DNA of 64,000 nucleotides from Flavobacterium fluviatile (GTDB lineage Bacteria > Bacteroidota > Bacteroidia > Flavobacteriales > Flavobacteriaceae), in the NCBI RefSeq assembly GCF_010645065.1, contig NZ_JAADZW010000010.1, positions 62,001-126,000 of the forward strand, written 5' to 3'. Of this stretch, positions 8,998-19,264 are shown piece by piece; within the stretch, counting starts at the first letter, position 1; each line of letters opens with the position of its first letter. Both the position numbers and the translations under genes were made by a program. The notes beneath the pieces are model-generated. The model saw only the letters and a list, made by a program, of their open reading frames with translations. It ran no database searches and was not told the DNA's origin.

Positions 8998-9915
8998 ATG
9001 AAAAAAATATTCATCACATTAACGCTTTCACTCTTTGCAATAAGTTATTCCCAAAAGAAGAAAGAAATTTTCCTTTTCACCTCTTTCAGGGAACCCGCTA
9101 CTGAAGGTTTGTACCTGGCGTACAGCGAAGACGGTTACAACTGGAAAGGTCTGGAAGGATCATTCCTAAAACCCGAAATTGGCGCGAGCAAAATCATGCG
9201 TGATCCGTCCATCACAAAAGGAGCTGACGGAACTTATCATATGGTCTGGACGACAGATTGGAAGGGCGGAAACGGGTTTGGATACGCCAATTCTAAAGAT
9301 TTAATTCATTGGTCGGAACAACAATACATTCCGGTAATGAAACACGAACCCGAAGTCGTAAACGTGTGGGCGCCCGAGATTTTTTATGACGATGTAAAAA
9401 AAGAATACATCATTATCTGGGCATCCACAATCCCATTCCGATTCGAAAAAGGAGTAGAAGACGAGAAAAACAACCACCGAATGTATTACGTAACGACTAA
9501 GGATTTCAAAACCTTTTCTGATACCAAATTATACTACGATCCAGGTTTCAGCGTCATCGACTGTGTCATCGTAAAAAAAGGTAAAAAGGATTACGTTTTA
9601 GTGCTGAAAGATAACACAAGACCCATGCGAAACATAGAAGTAGCTTTCGGAAAATCACCTTTAGGCCCATTCGAAAAAAGATCAAAACCCTTAACAGAGT
9701 ATTTATCAGAAGGGCCAACGGTTGTAAAAGTCGGTAAAAACTGGTTGTTGTATTATGACAATTACGGATCCAAAAATTATAAAGCCTTAAGCACTACCGA
9801 TTTTGTAAAATTCGAAGATGTTTCCTCAAAAATAAAATTGCCGGAAGGACACAAACACGGAACGATTACAACAATTTCCGAAGCCGTTTTAAAAGGATTG
9901 ATAGAAAGAAAATAA
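8998..9915 (+). CDS. Secreted GH43-type five-bladed beta-propeller hydrolase
   Basis: Likely an exo-acting arabinofuranosidase or related enzyme trimming pectin side chains. The ATG at 8998 is preferred over an in-frame upstream start (8950) because it opens a signal peptide (MKKIFITLTLSLFAISYS) directly after a repeat hairpin. GH43-like acids are visible: D68 in MRDPSIT, D188 in VIDCV and E238 in SEGPTVV, matching base, pKa modulator and acid. The 305-residue length is a single catalytic domain. The first Asp lies later than in many GH43 proteins, so a neighbouring propeller family is possible. Substrate cannot be read from sequence. Confidence 0.75.
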   Translation: MKKIFITLTLSLFAISYSQKKKEIFLFTSFREPATEGLYLAYSEDGYNWKGLEGSFLKPEIGASKIMRDPSITKGADGTYHMVWTTDWKGGNGFGYANSKDLIHWSEQQYIPVMKHEPEVVNVWAPEIFYDDVKKEYIIIWASTIPFRFEKGVEDEKNNHRMYYVTTKDFKTFSDTKLYYDPGFSVIDCVIVKKGKKDYVLVLKDNTRPMRNIEVAFGKSPLGPFEKRSKPLTEYLSEGPTVVKVGKNWLLYYDNYGSKNYKALSTTDFVKFEDVSSKIKLPEGHKHGTITTISEAVLKGLIERK

Positions 9916-9920
9916 AAAAT

Positions 9921-9988
9921 AATCTGCTAAATCTGTTAAATCTGCGAGAGTAAATTTTTTCACGCAGATTTGGCAGATTGAGCAGATA
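9921..9988. repeat. CTGCGAGAG inverted repeat, family E
   Basis: AATCTGCTAAATCTGTTAAATCTGCG on the left is roughly inverted as CGCAGATTTGGCAGATTGAGCAGAT on the right. It ends 15 bp before the next start codon. Confidence 0.75.
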
Positions 9989-10002
9989 AAAAGTTGAAAA
10001 CA

Positions 10003-11880
10003 ATGATTGCATTCCAAAACATAAAAACCAATATCGTATCAGCAACAAGCCTTTTGTTGAGCTGTGTCGCAGTCAATTCGGCGCTAGCCCAACAGGACAC
10101 TATACGATATACAGGCAAAACCCTTTCCAATATCGATTACCACCACGGGCAGTTAAGTCCGGCAGTCGGCGTTCACGCAACGCAGATTATGCGCGCCAGC
10201 CGTGAACATCCCGAAAAAGCAGATGGATTTGGCTGGACGTACAACCACCAGTCGATGATGGCATATTGGAACAATACTTTTTACCTGCATTATCTGAGCG
10301 ACCCGTCAGGCGAACACATTCCGCCGAGCCAGACTTTTATAATGACTTCGAAAGACGGGGTAACCTGGACAAAACCAGCGGTGCTTTTCCCGATTTATCA
10401 TGTTCCTGACGGATTCAAAAAAGAAGGAGTAGAAGGCGTAGCCAAAAACATAGATGCCATCATGCACCAGCGTATGGGGTTTTATGTTTCGTCTGATAAC
10501 AGATTATTGGCGATAGGTTATTACGGAGTCGCATTAGACAAAAAAGACGATCCTAATGACGGAAAAGGAATTGGACGTGTTGTGCGTGAAATCTACAAAG
10601 ACGGAACTTACGGCCCAATTTATTTTATCCGATATAATAAAACCGGAAACCCGTTGCCAACGACTTTTCCATTTTATACCAAAAGCAAAGACAAAAAGTT
10701 TATCAAAGCCTGCAATGAATTACTTTCTAAACCATTGTTAATGCAACAATGGTTGGAAGAAGCCGATCGTGATGACGAATTGATTCCCTTAAAAAAACAA
10801 TACAAAGCCTTCAATTATTACCATTTGCCAAACGGAAACGTAGTTGGTTTATGGAAGTTTGCTTTAACATCTTTGAGTAAAGACAACGGGAAAACATGGG
10901 AATACATACCGGTAAGAGCGCCGGGATTTGTAAACAGCAATGCGAAAATCTGGGGACAAAAAACTTCAGATAACCGTTATGCTACTGTTTACAATCCGTC
11001 AGAATACCGCTGGCCACTGGCAATTTCAACCAGTGATGACGGACTGAATTACAAAGATTTATTATTGGTTCATGGCGAAATTACACCAATGCGTTACGGC
11101 GGAAATTACAAATCAGCCGGCCCGCAATATGTTCGCGGAATCCTCGAAGAAAACGGAACTCCGCCCGACGGAAAACTTTGGGTAAGTTACAGTGTGAACA
11201 AAGAAGATATTTGGGTGGCTTCGGTACCGGTTCCGGTGACCAGCGAAGTAAAAGACAATGTTAACGATGTTTTCAATAATTTGCCAAACGGCGAAGAATT
11301 AAAATTATGGAACACCTACGATTTGTCCTGGGCATCCACAAAAATCGAAAAGAAAGCCGACGGTAAAAAAGTACTGACTTTAAGAGATCAGGATTATTTT
11401 GACTATTCCCGTGCGGAGCGTGTGATTCCGTTTGCACAAAAAATGGAAGCGACTTTCACCGTAAAACCGGAACAAAACAATCACGGTTTATTGCAGGTGG
11501 AATTCCAAAACAAACAAGGATTGCCTGCGATTCGTATCGTTTTCGATAAAGACGGGGAAATAAAAGTAAAACACGGAGCCCGTCATGGCGGATTAGGGAA
11601 ATACGAAGCAGGAAAAGACTATACAATTACAGTTAAACTGGATGTAACTTCCCGTTCGTACACCGTAAAAGTGAATGACGGAAAAGAAACCAACAAAATT
11701 TTCTATGCTCCGGTTGATGGAATTTCACGCATTATGTTCCGCACAGGCGATCAGCGTTACACCCCAAATCCGGACACCGAACCTGACACGCCGGATTTCA
11801 CAGATTTACCGGATACAGGAAAATTAATTCCGGAAGCGGTATTTAATATTGAATCTTTGATAACGAAAAAATTAAATTAA
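10003..11880 (+). CDS. Secreted Asp-box beta-propeller with C-terminal jelly-roll domain
   Basis: A 625-residue exported protein (signal peptide ending VNSALAQ). Residues about 60-420 contain sialidase-type Asp boxes: SKDGVTW, SKDNGKTWEY and TSDDGLNY, which define a bladed beta-propeller. Residues about 430-600 look like a concanavalin-like jelly roll (MEATFTVKPEQNNHGLLQVEF and later strands). The ATG at 10003 is preferred over a TTG three codons upstream. Its setting between GH43 and GH78 genes points to an exo-hydrolase for an acidic terminal sugar such as Kdo, Dha or a uronic acid, but this is inference. It does not look like a standard GH33 sialidase. Confidence 0.65.
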   Translation: MIAFQNIKTNIVSATSLLLSCVAVNSALAQQDTIRYTGKTLSNIDYHHGQLSPAVGVHATQIMRASREHPEKADGFGWTYNHQSMMAYWNNTFYLHYLSDPSGEHIPPSQTFIMTSKDGVTWTKPAVLFPIYHVPDGFKKEGVEGVAKNIDAIMHQRMGFYVSSDNRLLAIGYYGVALDKKDDPNDGKGIGRVVREIYKDGTYGPIYFIRYNKTGNPLPTTFPFYTKSKDKKFIKACNELLSKPLLMQQWLEEADRDDELIPLKKQYKAFNYYHLPNGNVVGLWKFALTSLSKDNGKTWEYIPVRAPGFVNSNAKIWGQKTSDNRYATVYNPSEYRWPLAISTSDDGLNYKDLLLVHGEITPMRYGGNYKSAGPQYVRGILEENGTPPDGKLWVSYSVNKEDIWVASVPVPVTSEVKDNVNDVFNNLPNGEELKLWNTYDLSWASTKIEKKADGKKVLTLRDQDYFDYSRAERVIPFAQKMEATFTVKPEQNNHGLLQVEFQNKQGLPAIRIVFDKDGEIKVKHGARHGGLGKYEAGKDYTITVKLDVTSRSYTVKVNDGKETNKIFYAPVDGISRIMFRTGDQRYTPNPDTEPDTPDFTDLPDTGKLIPEAVFNIESLITKKLN

Positions 11881-11913
11881 ACAATTAAGACCAATAGGCT
11901 TTTTATACAATAT

Positions 11914-12012
11914 TGTCATTCCGAAGGAGGAATCTCAGCAAGTAGTTCGACAAACAAAGTCCTCAACGTTGCGGAATAGCGAATGAAGATTTCCCCTTCG
12001 CCGGAATGACAA
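11914..12012. repeat. Palindromic intergenic repeat, family A (copy 2)
   Basis: TGTCATTCCGAAGGAGGAATCT at the left is inverted at the right as TTCGCCGGAATGACAA. Confidence 0.8.
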
Positions 12013-12067
12013 CAAAGAGGCCTTGGCATGCTAATAAACTGTTTGAATACTTTTATAAAAAAATAAA

Positions 12068-12095
12068 ATCTGCTCAATCTGTAAAATCTGCGAGC
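12068..12095. repeat. CTGCG repeat arm, family E
   Basis: ATCTGCTCAATCTGTAAAATCTGCGAG lies 13 bp before the start codon of the rhamnosidase gene. Only one arm is present here. Confidence 0.6.
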
Positions 12096-12107
12096 AAAAA
12101 AATAAAT

Positions 12108-14853
12108 ATGAAGAATTTAAAAAACATATTTTATCTCTTTTTACTGTTAGTAACTTTCATTTCTAATGGACAAATTTCTGCTGAATATTTGACGTGCGAA
12201 ATGGCAGAAAATCCATTAGCGGTAAATACAAACCAGCCAAGATTGAGCTGGCAATTGGTCTCAAAAGAATTTTATGCCACGCAAATCGGCTATCAGATTT
12301 TAGTTTCATCTTCGGAAGAAAAACTAAAAAATGGCGAAGGCGATATCTGGAACAGCGGAAGAGTAAATTCAGAGAAAAATCTTCAGATTATTTACAGCGG
12401 AACTCCGCTAAAAAGCGAAACCAAATATTTTTGGAAAGTCAAAGTGTGGAACCAAAAAGGTAAAGCATCCAATTGGAGTAAAATAGCTTCGTTCAGAATG
12501 TCACCTTCTGCATCAGATTTGAATCCAGTCTGGATTGGAGCTATTACAAAAACCAACAGTCATTTGCCGCAGAAATTACCACACCGCCACTTTCAACAGA
12601 CAGAAAAAAGATGCTTTGATCAATGCTTCGGATTCGTTGTCACGCAGGAGTATTATGCTTCGCAAACCATTTTCGGTAAACAAAGAAATCAAAGAAGCGG
12701 TAGTTTACATTTCAGGTTTAGGACATTATGAACTGTCAATTAACGGAAAGAAAATTGGCAATAGTGAATTTGCGCCTTTGTGGACAGATTACGATAAAAC
12801 CGTTAATTTCAATACTTATGAATTGACTGCAAAAGAACTTCAAAAAGGGGAAAACGCAATCGGCGTGCTTTTGGGCAACGGAATGTACAACACACTTGAA
12901 GCAAGATATACCAAGTTTTTTGTGAGTTTTGGCCCGCCGACTTTGTTTTTCAAAATGAAAATTACTTACAAAGATGGTTCTGAGGAAATTGTAAAATCTG
13001 ATGCAAGCTGGAAGTACAGCAAAAGCCCGATTACCTACAACAGCATTTTTGGTGGAGAAGATTACAATGCCAATTTAGAGCAAAAAGGCTGGAATTCGAA
13101 AAGTTTCAACGATATCAATTGGAAAAAAGTGGTTGTTCAGGAAGCCCCAAAAGGCGTTTTGAGACCACAGACAACAACACCAGTTACGATCCAAAAACGA
13201 TACGAAGTTAAGGAAGCCAAAGAGCTGAAACCTAACTTTTACATTTTCAATATGGGGCAAAACCTATCCGGATTTACGACCATAAAAGTCAAAGGAAAAA
13301 AAGGGCAAACCGTTCGCGTTTGGGTAGGCGAGAGCCTGAATGAAGACGGTACAGTGAGTCAGGGAAAAACCGGAAAACCGTATTATTACGATTATACGCT
13401 GAAAGGCGAAGGGATTGAAGAATGGCAGCCGAAATTCAGCTTTTACGGGTTTCAGTACGTGCAGATTGAGAACATCAATTATAAGAAAACCAAGGACAAA
13501 AATCTGCCAACTTTGTTGGATTTGAAGTCGAATTTCATTTATAATTCGGCTGGTGAAGTGGGAACTTTTGAATGTTCTAACGAGATTTTCAACAAAACCC
13601 ATTGGCTGATCAATAACGCTATCAAAAGTAATTTCCAAAGTGTTTTCACCGATTGTCCGCAACGTGAAAAATTGGGCTGGCTCGAAGAAATTCATTTAAA
13701 CGGCCCTGGATTATTATTCAATTACAATCTCCAAAGTTTCATTCCTGCGACAATGCAGAACATTTCAGATTCACAGCGCGAGAACGGATTAATTCCGAAC
13801 ATCGTTCCTGAATATGTGATTTTCGGAGGCGATTTCACCGATTCACCGGAATGGGGTGTAACCGGCGTAATTTTGCCGTGGATGTATTACGAATATTACG
13901 GAGACGCTTCGTTAATCGAAAAATATTATCCCGTAATGAAAAGATATGTGGATTATTTAGGCACAAAAGCTACCAATCATATCCTTTCGCACGGTTTGGG
14001 CGATTGGTATGATTATGGCACACACGCAGCCGGATATTCCAAAAACAGTCCGATTTCGCTTTCGGCGACTTCACATTATTTTTATGGAGCCAGTTTGGTT
14101 GCAAAAGCTGCCAGATTATTGAATAAAACAGATGATCTTGCAAAGTACGAAACTTTGACTTCTGATATTAAAAAGGCTTTTAACGATAAATTTTTCAATG
14201 CTGAGACCAAACAATACGGCACCAGCAGTCAGTTTAGTAACGCCGTTCCGGTTTTTATGGATATCGTAGAACCGCAATACAAACAGGCGGTGATGCAGAA
14301 TTTATTGGCCGAAATCAAAGACAAAGGAGACCGACTGACGACTGGCGATGTGGGAAACCGTTATTTGTTTCAGGCATTGGCACAAAACGGCGAAAATGAA
14401 ACGATGTACAAAATGAACAATCATTACGATGCACCTGGTTATGGTTTTCAGATTAAATTTGGTTTGACCACTTTAACAGAGCAATGGGATCCGCGCAAAG
14501 GAAATTCGTGGAATCACTTTATGATGGGGCAAATCGAGGAATGGTTTTACCAAAGCCTTGCCGGAATTTTACCTGACGAAAAAAATCCTGGTTTCAAACA
14601 TTTTTTCATTCAGCCGGAAGTGGTGGGCGATATGACTTTCGCGAAAGCGGAATATCAATCGATCTACGGAAAAATTGTCTCGGCATGGGAGAAAAAAGAC
14701 GGAAAATTAAGTCTGAAAGTGGAGATTCCTGCTAATACATCTGCGACGGTAAAATTGCCAATTGCAAAGAATTCAGAAATAAAAGTCAACGGAAAACCGA
14801 CTAATAATTTGAAATTAGGTTCAGGAAAATATATAATAGAATGTAAATTGTAA
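12108..14853 (+). pseudogene. GH78 alpha-L-rhamnosidase, interrupted by a frameshift near 12570
   Basis: The N-terminal frame starts at ATG 12108 (signal peptide MKNLKNIFYLFLLLVTFISNG) and gives the Bac_rhamnosid N-terminal domain up to PVWIGAITKTNSHLP. After codon 12567-12569 the conserved sequence continues in the next frame as RNYHTATFNRQKKDALINA and runs to 14853. The gene is therefore out of phase by one extra base (C at 12570) or two missing bases. The rest is intact: SGLGHYELSINGKKIG, FTDCPQREKLGWLEE and the catalytic (alpha/alpha)6 barrel. It would remove alpha-L-rhamnose from pectin side chains if expressed. A sequencing error cannot be excluded. A second, intact GH78 lies at 21246. 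Confidence 0.9.
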
Positions 14854-14857
14854 ATTT

Positions 14858-14886
14858 CCTGCAAGGTTTTTAAAACCTTGTAGGTA
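14858..14886. repeat. Family D hairpin (copy 4)
   Basis: CCTGCAAGGTTTTTAAAACCTTGTAGG, directly after the rhamnosidase stop codon. Confidence 0.8.
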
Positions 14887-14910
14887 TCACAAGAATTTAC
14901 AATAAATGGA

Positions 14911-15032
14911 TTGCCTCCAGCTTTAGCTGGAGATTAAAAAGATTAAGACAACACGGCTTTAGCCAAATTAATAAGTTAGGCTAAAGCCAATTTAAAAACA
15001 ATTTATTTCCCTCCAGCTAAAGCAGGAGGCAA
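14911..15032. repeat. Nested inverted repeat, family G (CTCCAGCTTTAGCTGGAG)
   Basis: The outer arms are TTGCCTCCAGCTTTAGCTGG at the left and CTCCAGCTAAAGCAGGAGGCAA at the right. An inner pair, GGCTTTAGCC and GGCTAAAGCC, lies between them. The whole element can fold into a branched cruciform. This is its only copy in the window. Confidence 0.75.
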
Positions 15033-15056
15033 CTCAAAAATGGCTTTGATATAAAA

Positions 15057-16484
15057 ATGAAAAATTTAAAAAACATAACATTTGCTTTTTTGGTTTCAAT
15101 CTTCACATTGACAATGGCAAACGCACAATGCACATCCGATACCAATTTCAGAAAACCCGTAACTGAAACCATCCAAAAAATTGAAACCATTTTTAAGATA
15201 AAAGTTATAGACGACCGCGGTTTACTAAAAGGAAAAGAACTCGATTATGCCGATTGGAGAATTGAGCAGGGAAATTTAGAAGTTTCTCTGGCAAATGTTT
15301 TAGTACCTTTTGAATTGACTTATTTCAAACAGCCAGACGGAAAATACCAAATCAGAAAATATGAAAACCACAAAGTTTCAGTTGAGAAAGGAAAAGAACG
15401 TCTGGATTATCTAACGACTTTGTATTCCAATACAACACAATGGGAAGCACGCAAAAAAGAAATAAAAGCCTGTATGATTACGTCTTTTGGTCTGGACAAA
15501 GCACCGCCAATGCCAAAATCAAAACCTATTTTAACACCAAAAAGAATTTACAAAGACTACAGCGTCGAGAATATTGCGTTGGAAATTCTTCCAGGCGTTT
15601 ACACTACCGGTTCGATTTACAAACCGTATCCGTTAAACAAAAAATCGGCGATTATCTTAACACCTGACGGACATTTCGGCGACGGAAGATACAGAAAAGA
15701 CGAGCAGTACCGTTGTGCCATAATGGCCAAAATGGGAGCCATTGTTGTAAGTTACGATTTGTTTGCCTGGGGCGAATCACTGCTTCAGTTCCCAACAGAA
15801 ACACATCGTAACAGCATCGCTTCGACTGTTCAGGTGTTAAGCGGAATCCGATTATTGGATTATTTAGCTACTCAAAAAAATGTGGATATGGCACGTGTGG
15901 GTGTGACCGGCGGTTCGGGAGGCGGTTCGCACACGATGTTTTTAGGCGCTTTAGACGATAGGGTTAAGGTTACCGCTCCGGTGGTGATGGTGTCTTCGCA
16001 TTTCTCTGGCGGATGTCCTTGCGAAAGTGGCCGCGGAATCCACCTTTGTGGCAACGGAACCAATAATGCCGAAATATCAGCGATGATGGCGCCAAAACCG
16101 CAATTGATTGTTTCCGACGGAAAAGACTGGACTTTGGCCGTTCCCGAATTGGAATTCCCTTTTATCCAACGCACCTATGATTTGTACGGTAAAAAAGACT
16201 TAGTCGAAAATGTACATTTAGCCAGCGAAGGACATGATTTTGGAGTTTCAAAACGTATGGCGCTGTATCCGTTTATGGCAAAATATTTAGGTCTGGATCT
16301 GAACAAAGTTAAGAACGAAAAAGGCGATATCGACGAGTCAACTTGTGTGATTGAACCGTATGACAAATTATATGTTTTTGGCAACAAAGCCGAAAATTTG
16401 CCGAAAAATGCCCTGAAAGACATCAATAAATTATATGAAATGTTCGGAGAAAAAAATCTGAAGGTTTATGAGATTAAGAAGTAA
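15057..16484 (+). CDS. Secreted alpha/beta-hydrolase esterase with STN-like N-terminal domain
   Basis: Probably removes acetyl or methyl esters from pectin. A signal peptide ends at MANAQ. Residues about 35-105 (ETIQKIETIFKIKVID ... FELTYFKQPDGKYQIRKYE) resemble the small STN/secretin domain normally found on TonB-dependent receptors. The hydrolase follows: nucleophile elbow GGSGGGS near residue 286, and a late ASEGHDFG whose His is the likely third triad member. The fold and context recall pectin esterases from rhamnogalacturonan-II loci (CE19-like), but acetylxylan-esterase relatives look similar. A CPCESGRGIHLCGNG stretch adds three cysteines that might bond after export. Confidence 0.7.
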   Translation: MKNLKNITFAFLVSIFTLTMANAQCTSDTNFRKPVTETIQKIETIFKIKVIDDRGLLKGKELDYADWRIEQGNLEVSLANVLVPFELTYFKQPDGKYQIRKYENHKVSVEKGKERLDYLTTLYSNTTQWEARKKEIKACMITSFGLDKAPPMPKSKPILTPKRIYKDYSVENIALEILPGVYTTGSIYKPYPLNKKSAIILTPDGHFGDGRYRKDEQYRCAIMAKMGAIVVSYDLFAWGESLLQFPTETHRNSIASTVQVLSGIRLLDYLATQKNVDMARVGVTGGSGGGSHTMFLGALDDRVKVTAPVVMVSSHFSGGCPCESGRGIHLCGNGTNNAEISAMMAPKPQLIVSDGKDWTLAVPELEFPFIQRTYDLYGKKDLVENVHLASEGHDFGVSKRMALYPFMAKYLGLDLNKVKNEKGDIDESTCVIEPYDKLYVFGNKAENLPKNALKDINKLYEMFGEKNLKVYEIKK

Positions 16485-16519
16485 GAAAAAAATAGACACA
16501 AATTAAATTCACACAATAT

Positions 16520-16622
16520 TGTCATTCCGAGGGACGAGGAATCTCCGAAAGTAGCTCCGCAATCAAAGTCCACAACCTTTGTCGATCTTGCACCGGAGAT
16601 TCCTCCTACGTCGGAATGACAA
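16520..16622. repeat. Palindromic intergenic repeat, family A (copy 3)
   Basis: TGTCATTCCGAGGGACGAGG opens it and CCTACGTCGGAATGACAAA closes it, with the GGAGATTCCTCC inner arm matching GAGGAATCTCC. Confidence 0.8.
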
Positions 16623-16682
16623 AACAGGACGGTTTAGACAAGACAAAATACTTGTTTCAATTCGTATCAAAAGAAATAAAAT

Positions 16683-19148
16683 ATGAAATTAAAAAGTAAA
16701 ATAATCGCAATCTGTTTCGGAATTACTTCCTTAGCCACAAATGCGCAAACCAGAAACGAACTAAAATTGTGGTACGACAAACCCGCCACCATCTGGAATG
16801 AAGCTTTGCCTCTGGGTAACGGTCGATTGGGCGCAATGATTTTTGGAGATCCCGCTGTAGAGCGCCTACAGTTGAACGAAGAAACCATCTGGTCCGGTTC
16901 GCCAAACAGTAATGCGCACAGCAAATCATTGGAGGCGTTGCCAGTTGTCCGCAAATTAATTTTTGAAGGAAAATTTAAAGAAGCACAGGATTTGGCAACC
17001 AAAGATATTATGTCGCAAACTAATGACGGCATGGCGTATCAGACTTTCGGGAGCGTTTATATTTCGTTTCCCGGACATCAAAAATATACCACTTATTATC
17101 GTGATTTAGATATCGAAAACGCTACGGCAAAAGTCAAATATACCGTAAACGGAGTAGAGTTTACCAGAGAAATATTGACCTCCTTTTCAGATCAGGTGAT
17201 TGCAGTGAAACTCTCGGCTTCTAAACCGGGACAGATAACCTGCAATGTATTCATGAACAGTCCGATTGACAAAACCGTTCCTTCGACGGAAGGAAACCAA
17301 ATTATTTTGTCGGGAGTTGGAACTAATTTTGAAGGTATAAAAGGAAAAGTGAAATTTCAGGGAAGACTGGAAGCAAAAAATAAAGGAGGAGAAGTTTCAG
17401 CAAACAACGGAATCCTGAGCATCAACAAAGCCGATGAAGTGACGCTTTATATTTCAATTGCGACCAATTTCAAAAACTATCAGGACATTACCGAAGATGA
17501 AGTAGCGAAAAGTAAATCGTATTTGGAGAAAGCTTTACCAAAAAGTTTCGATGAAATTAAAAAAGCACACGTTGCCTATTATCAAAAATTCTTCAACAGA
17601 GTGGCTTTAGATTTAGGTTCGAATGAAAATGCTAAGAAACCAACCAACGAAAGAATCCGTGATTTCAAGACACAATTCGACCCACAACTGGCGAGTCTGT
17701 ATTTTCAGTTTGGACGTTATTTATTGATTTCAAGTTCACAACCGGGAGGTCAGCCTGCCAATTTACAGGGAATATGGAACGATATGGTAACACCGCCCTG
17801 GGACAGTAAATACACAACAAATATTAACGCCGAAATGAATTACTGGCCTGCAGAAGTAACCAATCTTACCGAAATGCATGAGCCTTTTATCCAAATGGCA
17901 AAAGAGCTGAGCGTGACGGGAGCAGAAACTGCAAAGATGATGTACAATGCCAAAGGTTGGGTACTGCATCACAACACGGATATCTGGCGCGTGACGGCTC
18001 CGGTTGATCAGGCGGCTTCAGGAATGTGGCCAACGGGTGGTGCCTGGGTTTGTCAGGATTTGTGGGAACGTTATTTGTACACAGGGGATAAAAAATATCT
18101 GGCAGAAATTTATCCGATTATGAAAGGGGCCGCCGATTTCTTTTTGGATTTTATGATTACGGATCCAAACTCAGGTTATTTGGTGGTAGTACCGTCAAGT
18201 TCTCCTGAAAACACACACGCCGGTGAAGATGGAAAATCTACAATCGCATCAGGAACTACGATGGATAATCAGTTGGTTTTTGACTTGTTTTCGAATGTAA
18301 TCAGAGCTTCGAAACTGGTTGCTCCGGATGAAAATTATACCAAAAAATTAAGTGAAGCATTGGCAAAAATGCCTCCAATGAAAGTCGGAAAACACAATCA
18401 GTTACAGGAATGGCAGGATGATTGGGATGATCCTAAAGACAATCACCGTCATGTTTCACATTTGTACGGCTTGTTTCCGAGTAACCAAATTTCGCCAATT
18501 AAAACACCAGAATTATTTGAAGCAGCAAAGCAATCTTTGATTTACAGAACAGACGAATCCACAGGATGGTCAATGGGCTGGAAAGTGAATTTATGGGCCA
18601 GATTATTAGATGGAAACCATGCTTACAAACTGATTCAGGATCAATTGCATTTGGTAACCGCTGACCAAAGAAAAGGTGGTGGGACCTACCCAAATATGCT
18701 CGATGCGCATCAGCCGTTTCAGATTGACGGTAACTTTGGATGTACTGCAGGAATTGCCGAAATGCTGATGCAGAGTCAGGAAGATGCCATTCATTTACTG
18801 CCTGCTTTGCCAACGGTCTGGAAAGACGGAAGGATCAAAGGTTTGGTAACCCGAGGCGGATTTGTAATTGATATGACCTGGAAAAATAATAAAGTTTCGA
18901 CTTTGAAAGTATATTCAAAATTAGGAGGAAACTGCCGATTGAAACTGGAAAACACTTTGAAAGCAGATAAAGGAATCGTACTTAAAAAAGCAAAAGGTAA
19001 AAACCCGAATCCGTTGTTTTATGATGTTGAAGTAAAGAAACCGATTATTGATAAAGAAGCAAAATTGCCTAAAGTGCAGTTGCCAGCTTACAATGTTTAC
19101 GATGTGGAGATGAGAGCTGGGCAGACGTATAGTTTTTCTGCGAATTAA
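16683..19148 (+). CDS. Secreted GH95 alpha-L-fucosidase / alpha-L-galactosidase
   Basis: Hydrolyses terminal alpha-L-fucose or alpha-L-galactose; the latter caps a side chain of rhamnogalacturonan II. A signal peptide ends at SLATNAQ. The N-terminal beta-sandwich opens with LWYDKPATIWNEALPLGNGRLGAM, diagnostic of GH95. The (alpha/alpha)6 barrel carries NINAEMNYWPAE (about 379-389), the acid in LQEWQDDWDD (E near 576) and QIDGNFG (D near 681), matching the family's Asn/Glu/Asp set. Length 821 is typical. Which of the two sugars it prefers depends on one active-site residue that needs an alignment. Confidence 0.92.
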   Translation: MKLKSKIIAICFGITSLATNAQTRNELKLWYDKPATIWNEALPLGNGRLGAMIFGDPAVERLQLNEETIWSGSPNSNAHSKSLEALPVVRKLIFEGKFKEAQDLATKDIMSQTNDGMAYQTFGSVYISFPGHQKYTTYYRDLDIENATAKVKYTVNGVEFTREILTSFSDQVIAVKLSASKPGQITCNVFMNSPIDKTVPSTEGNQIILSGVGTNFEGIKGKVKFQGRLEAKNKGGEVSANNGILSINKADEVTLYISIATNFKNYQDITEDEVAKSKSYLEKALPKSFDEIKKAHVAYYQKFFNRVALDLGSNENAKKPTNERIRDFKTQFDPQLASLYFQFGRYLLISSSQPGGQPANLQGIWNDMVTPPWDSKYTTNINAEMNYWPAEVTNLTEMHEPFIQMAKELSVTGAETAKMMYNAKGWVLHHNTDIWRVTAPVDQAASGMWPTGGAWVCQDLWERYLYTGDKKYLAEIYPIMKGAADFFLDFMITDPNSGYLVVVPSSSPENTHAGEDGKSTIASGTTMDNQLVFDLFSNVIRASKLVAPDENYTKKLSEALAKMPPMKVGKHNQLQEWQDDWDDPKDNHRHVSHLYGLFPSNQISPIKTPELFEAAKQSLIYRTDESTGWSMGWKVNLWARLLDGNHAYKLIQDQLHLVTADQRKGGGTYPNMLDAHQPFQIDGNFGCTAGIAEMLMQSQEDAIHLLPALPTVWKDGRIKGLVTRGGFVIDMTWKNNKVSTLKVYSKLGGNCRLKLENTLKADKGIVLKKAKGKNPNPLFYDVEVKKPIIDKEAKLPKVQLPAYNVYDVEMRAGQTYSFSAN

Positions 19149-19150
19149 TA

Positions 19151-19250
19151 GTCATTGCGAGGGACGAAGCAATCTCATTTGCTATATCCGTTTCTATGAG
19201 TTACTAGGTTTGCTTAGAATAGTGTGATTGCTTCGTTCCTCGCAATGACT
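19151..19250. repeat. Family A variant repeat (GTCATTGCGAGGGACGAAGCAATCTC)
   Basis: Left arm GTCATTGCGAGGGACGAAG and right arm CTTCGTTCCTCGCAATGAC are inverted. It is the first of three elements filling the 326-bp gap between GH95 and the next gene. Confidence 0.85.
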
Positions 19251-19264
19251 GAACGTAATCAAGT

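Noticed and set aside
10003..11880. Canonical GH33 sialidase
   Set aside because: Asp boxes are present, but the context is pectin degradation, there are no sialic-acid genes, and the FRIP/YRIP motif was not seen.
12535..12660. A separate gene starting at 12535
   Set aside because: The first 10 or so residues of that frame have no homology, and real rhamnosidase sequence starts only after 12570; it is the second half of one frameshifted gene.
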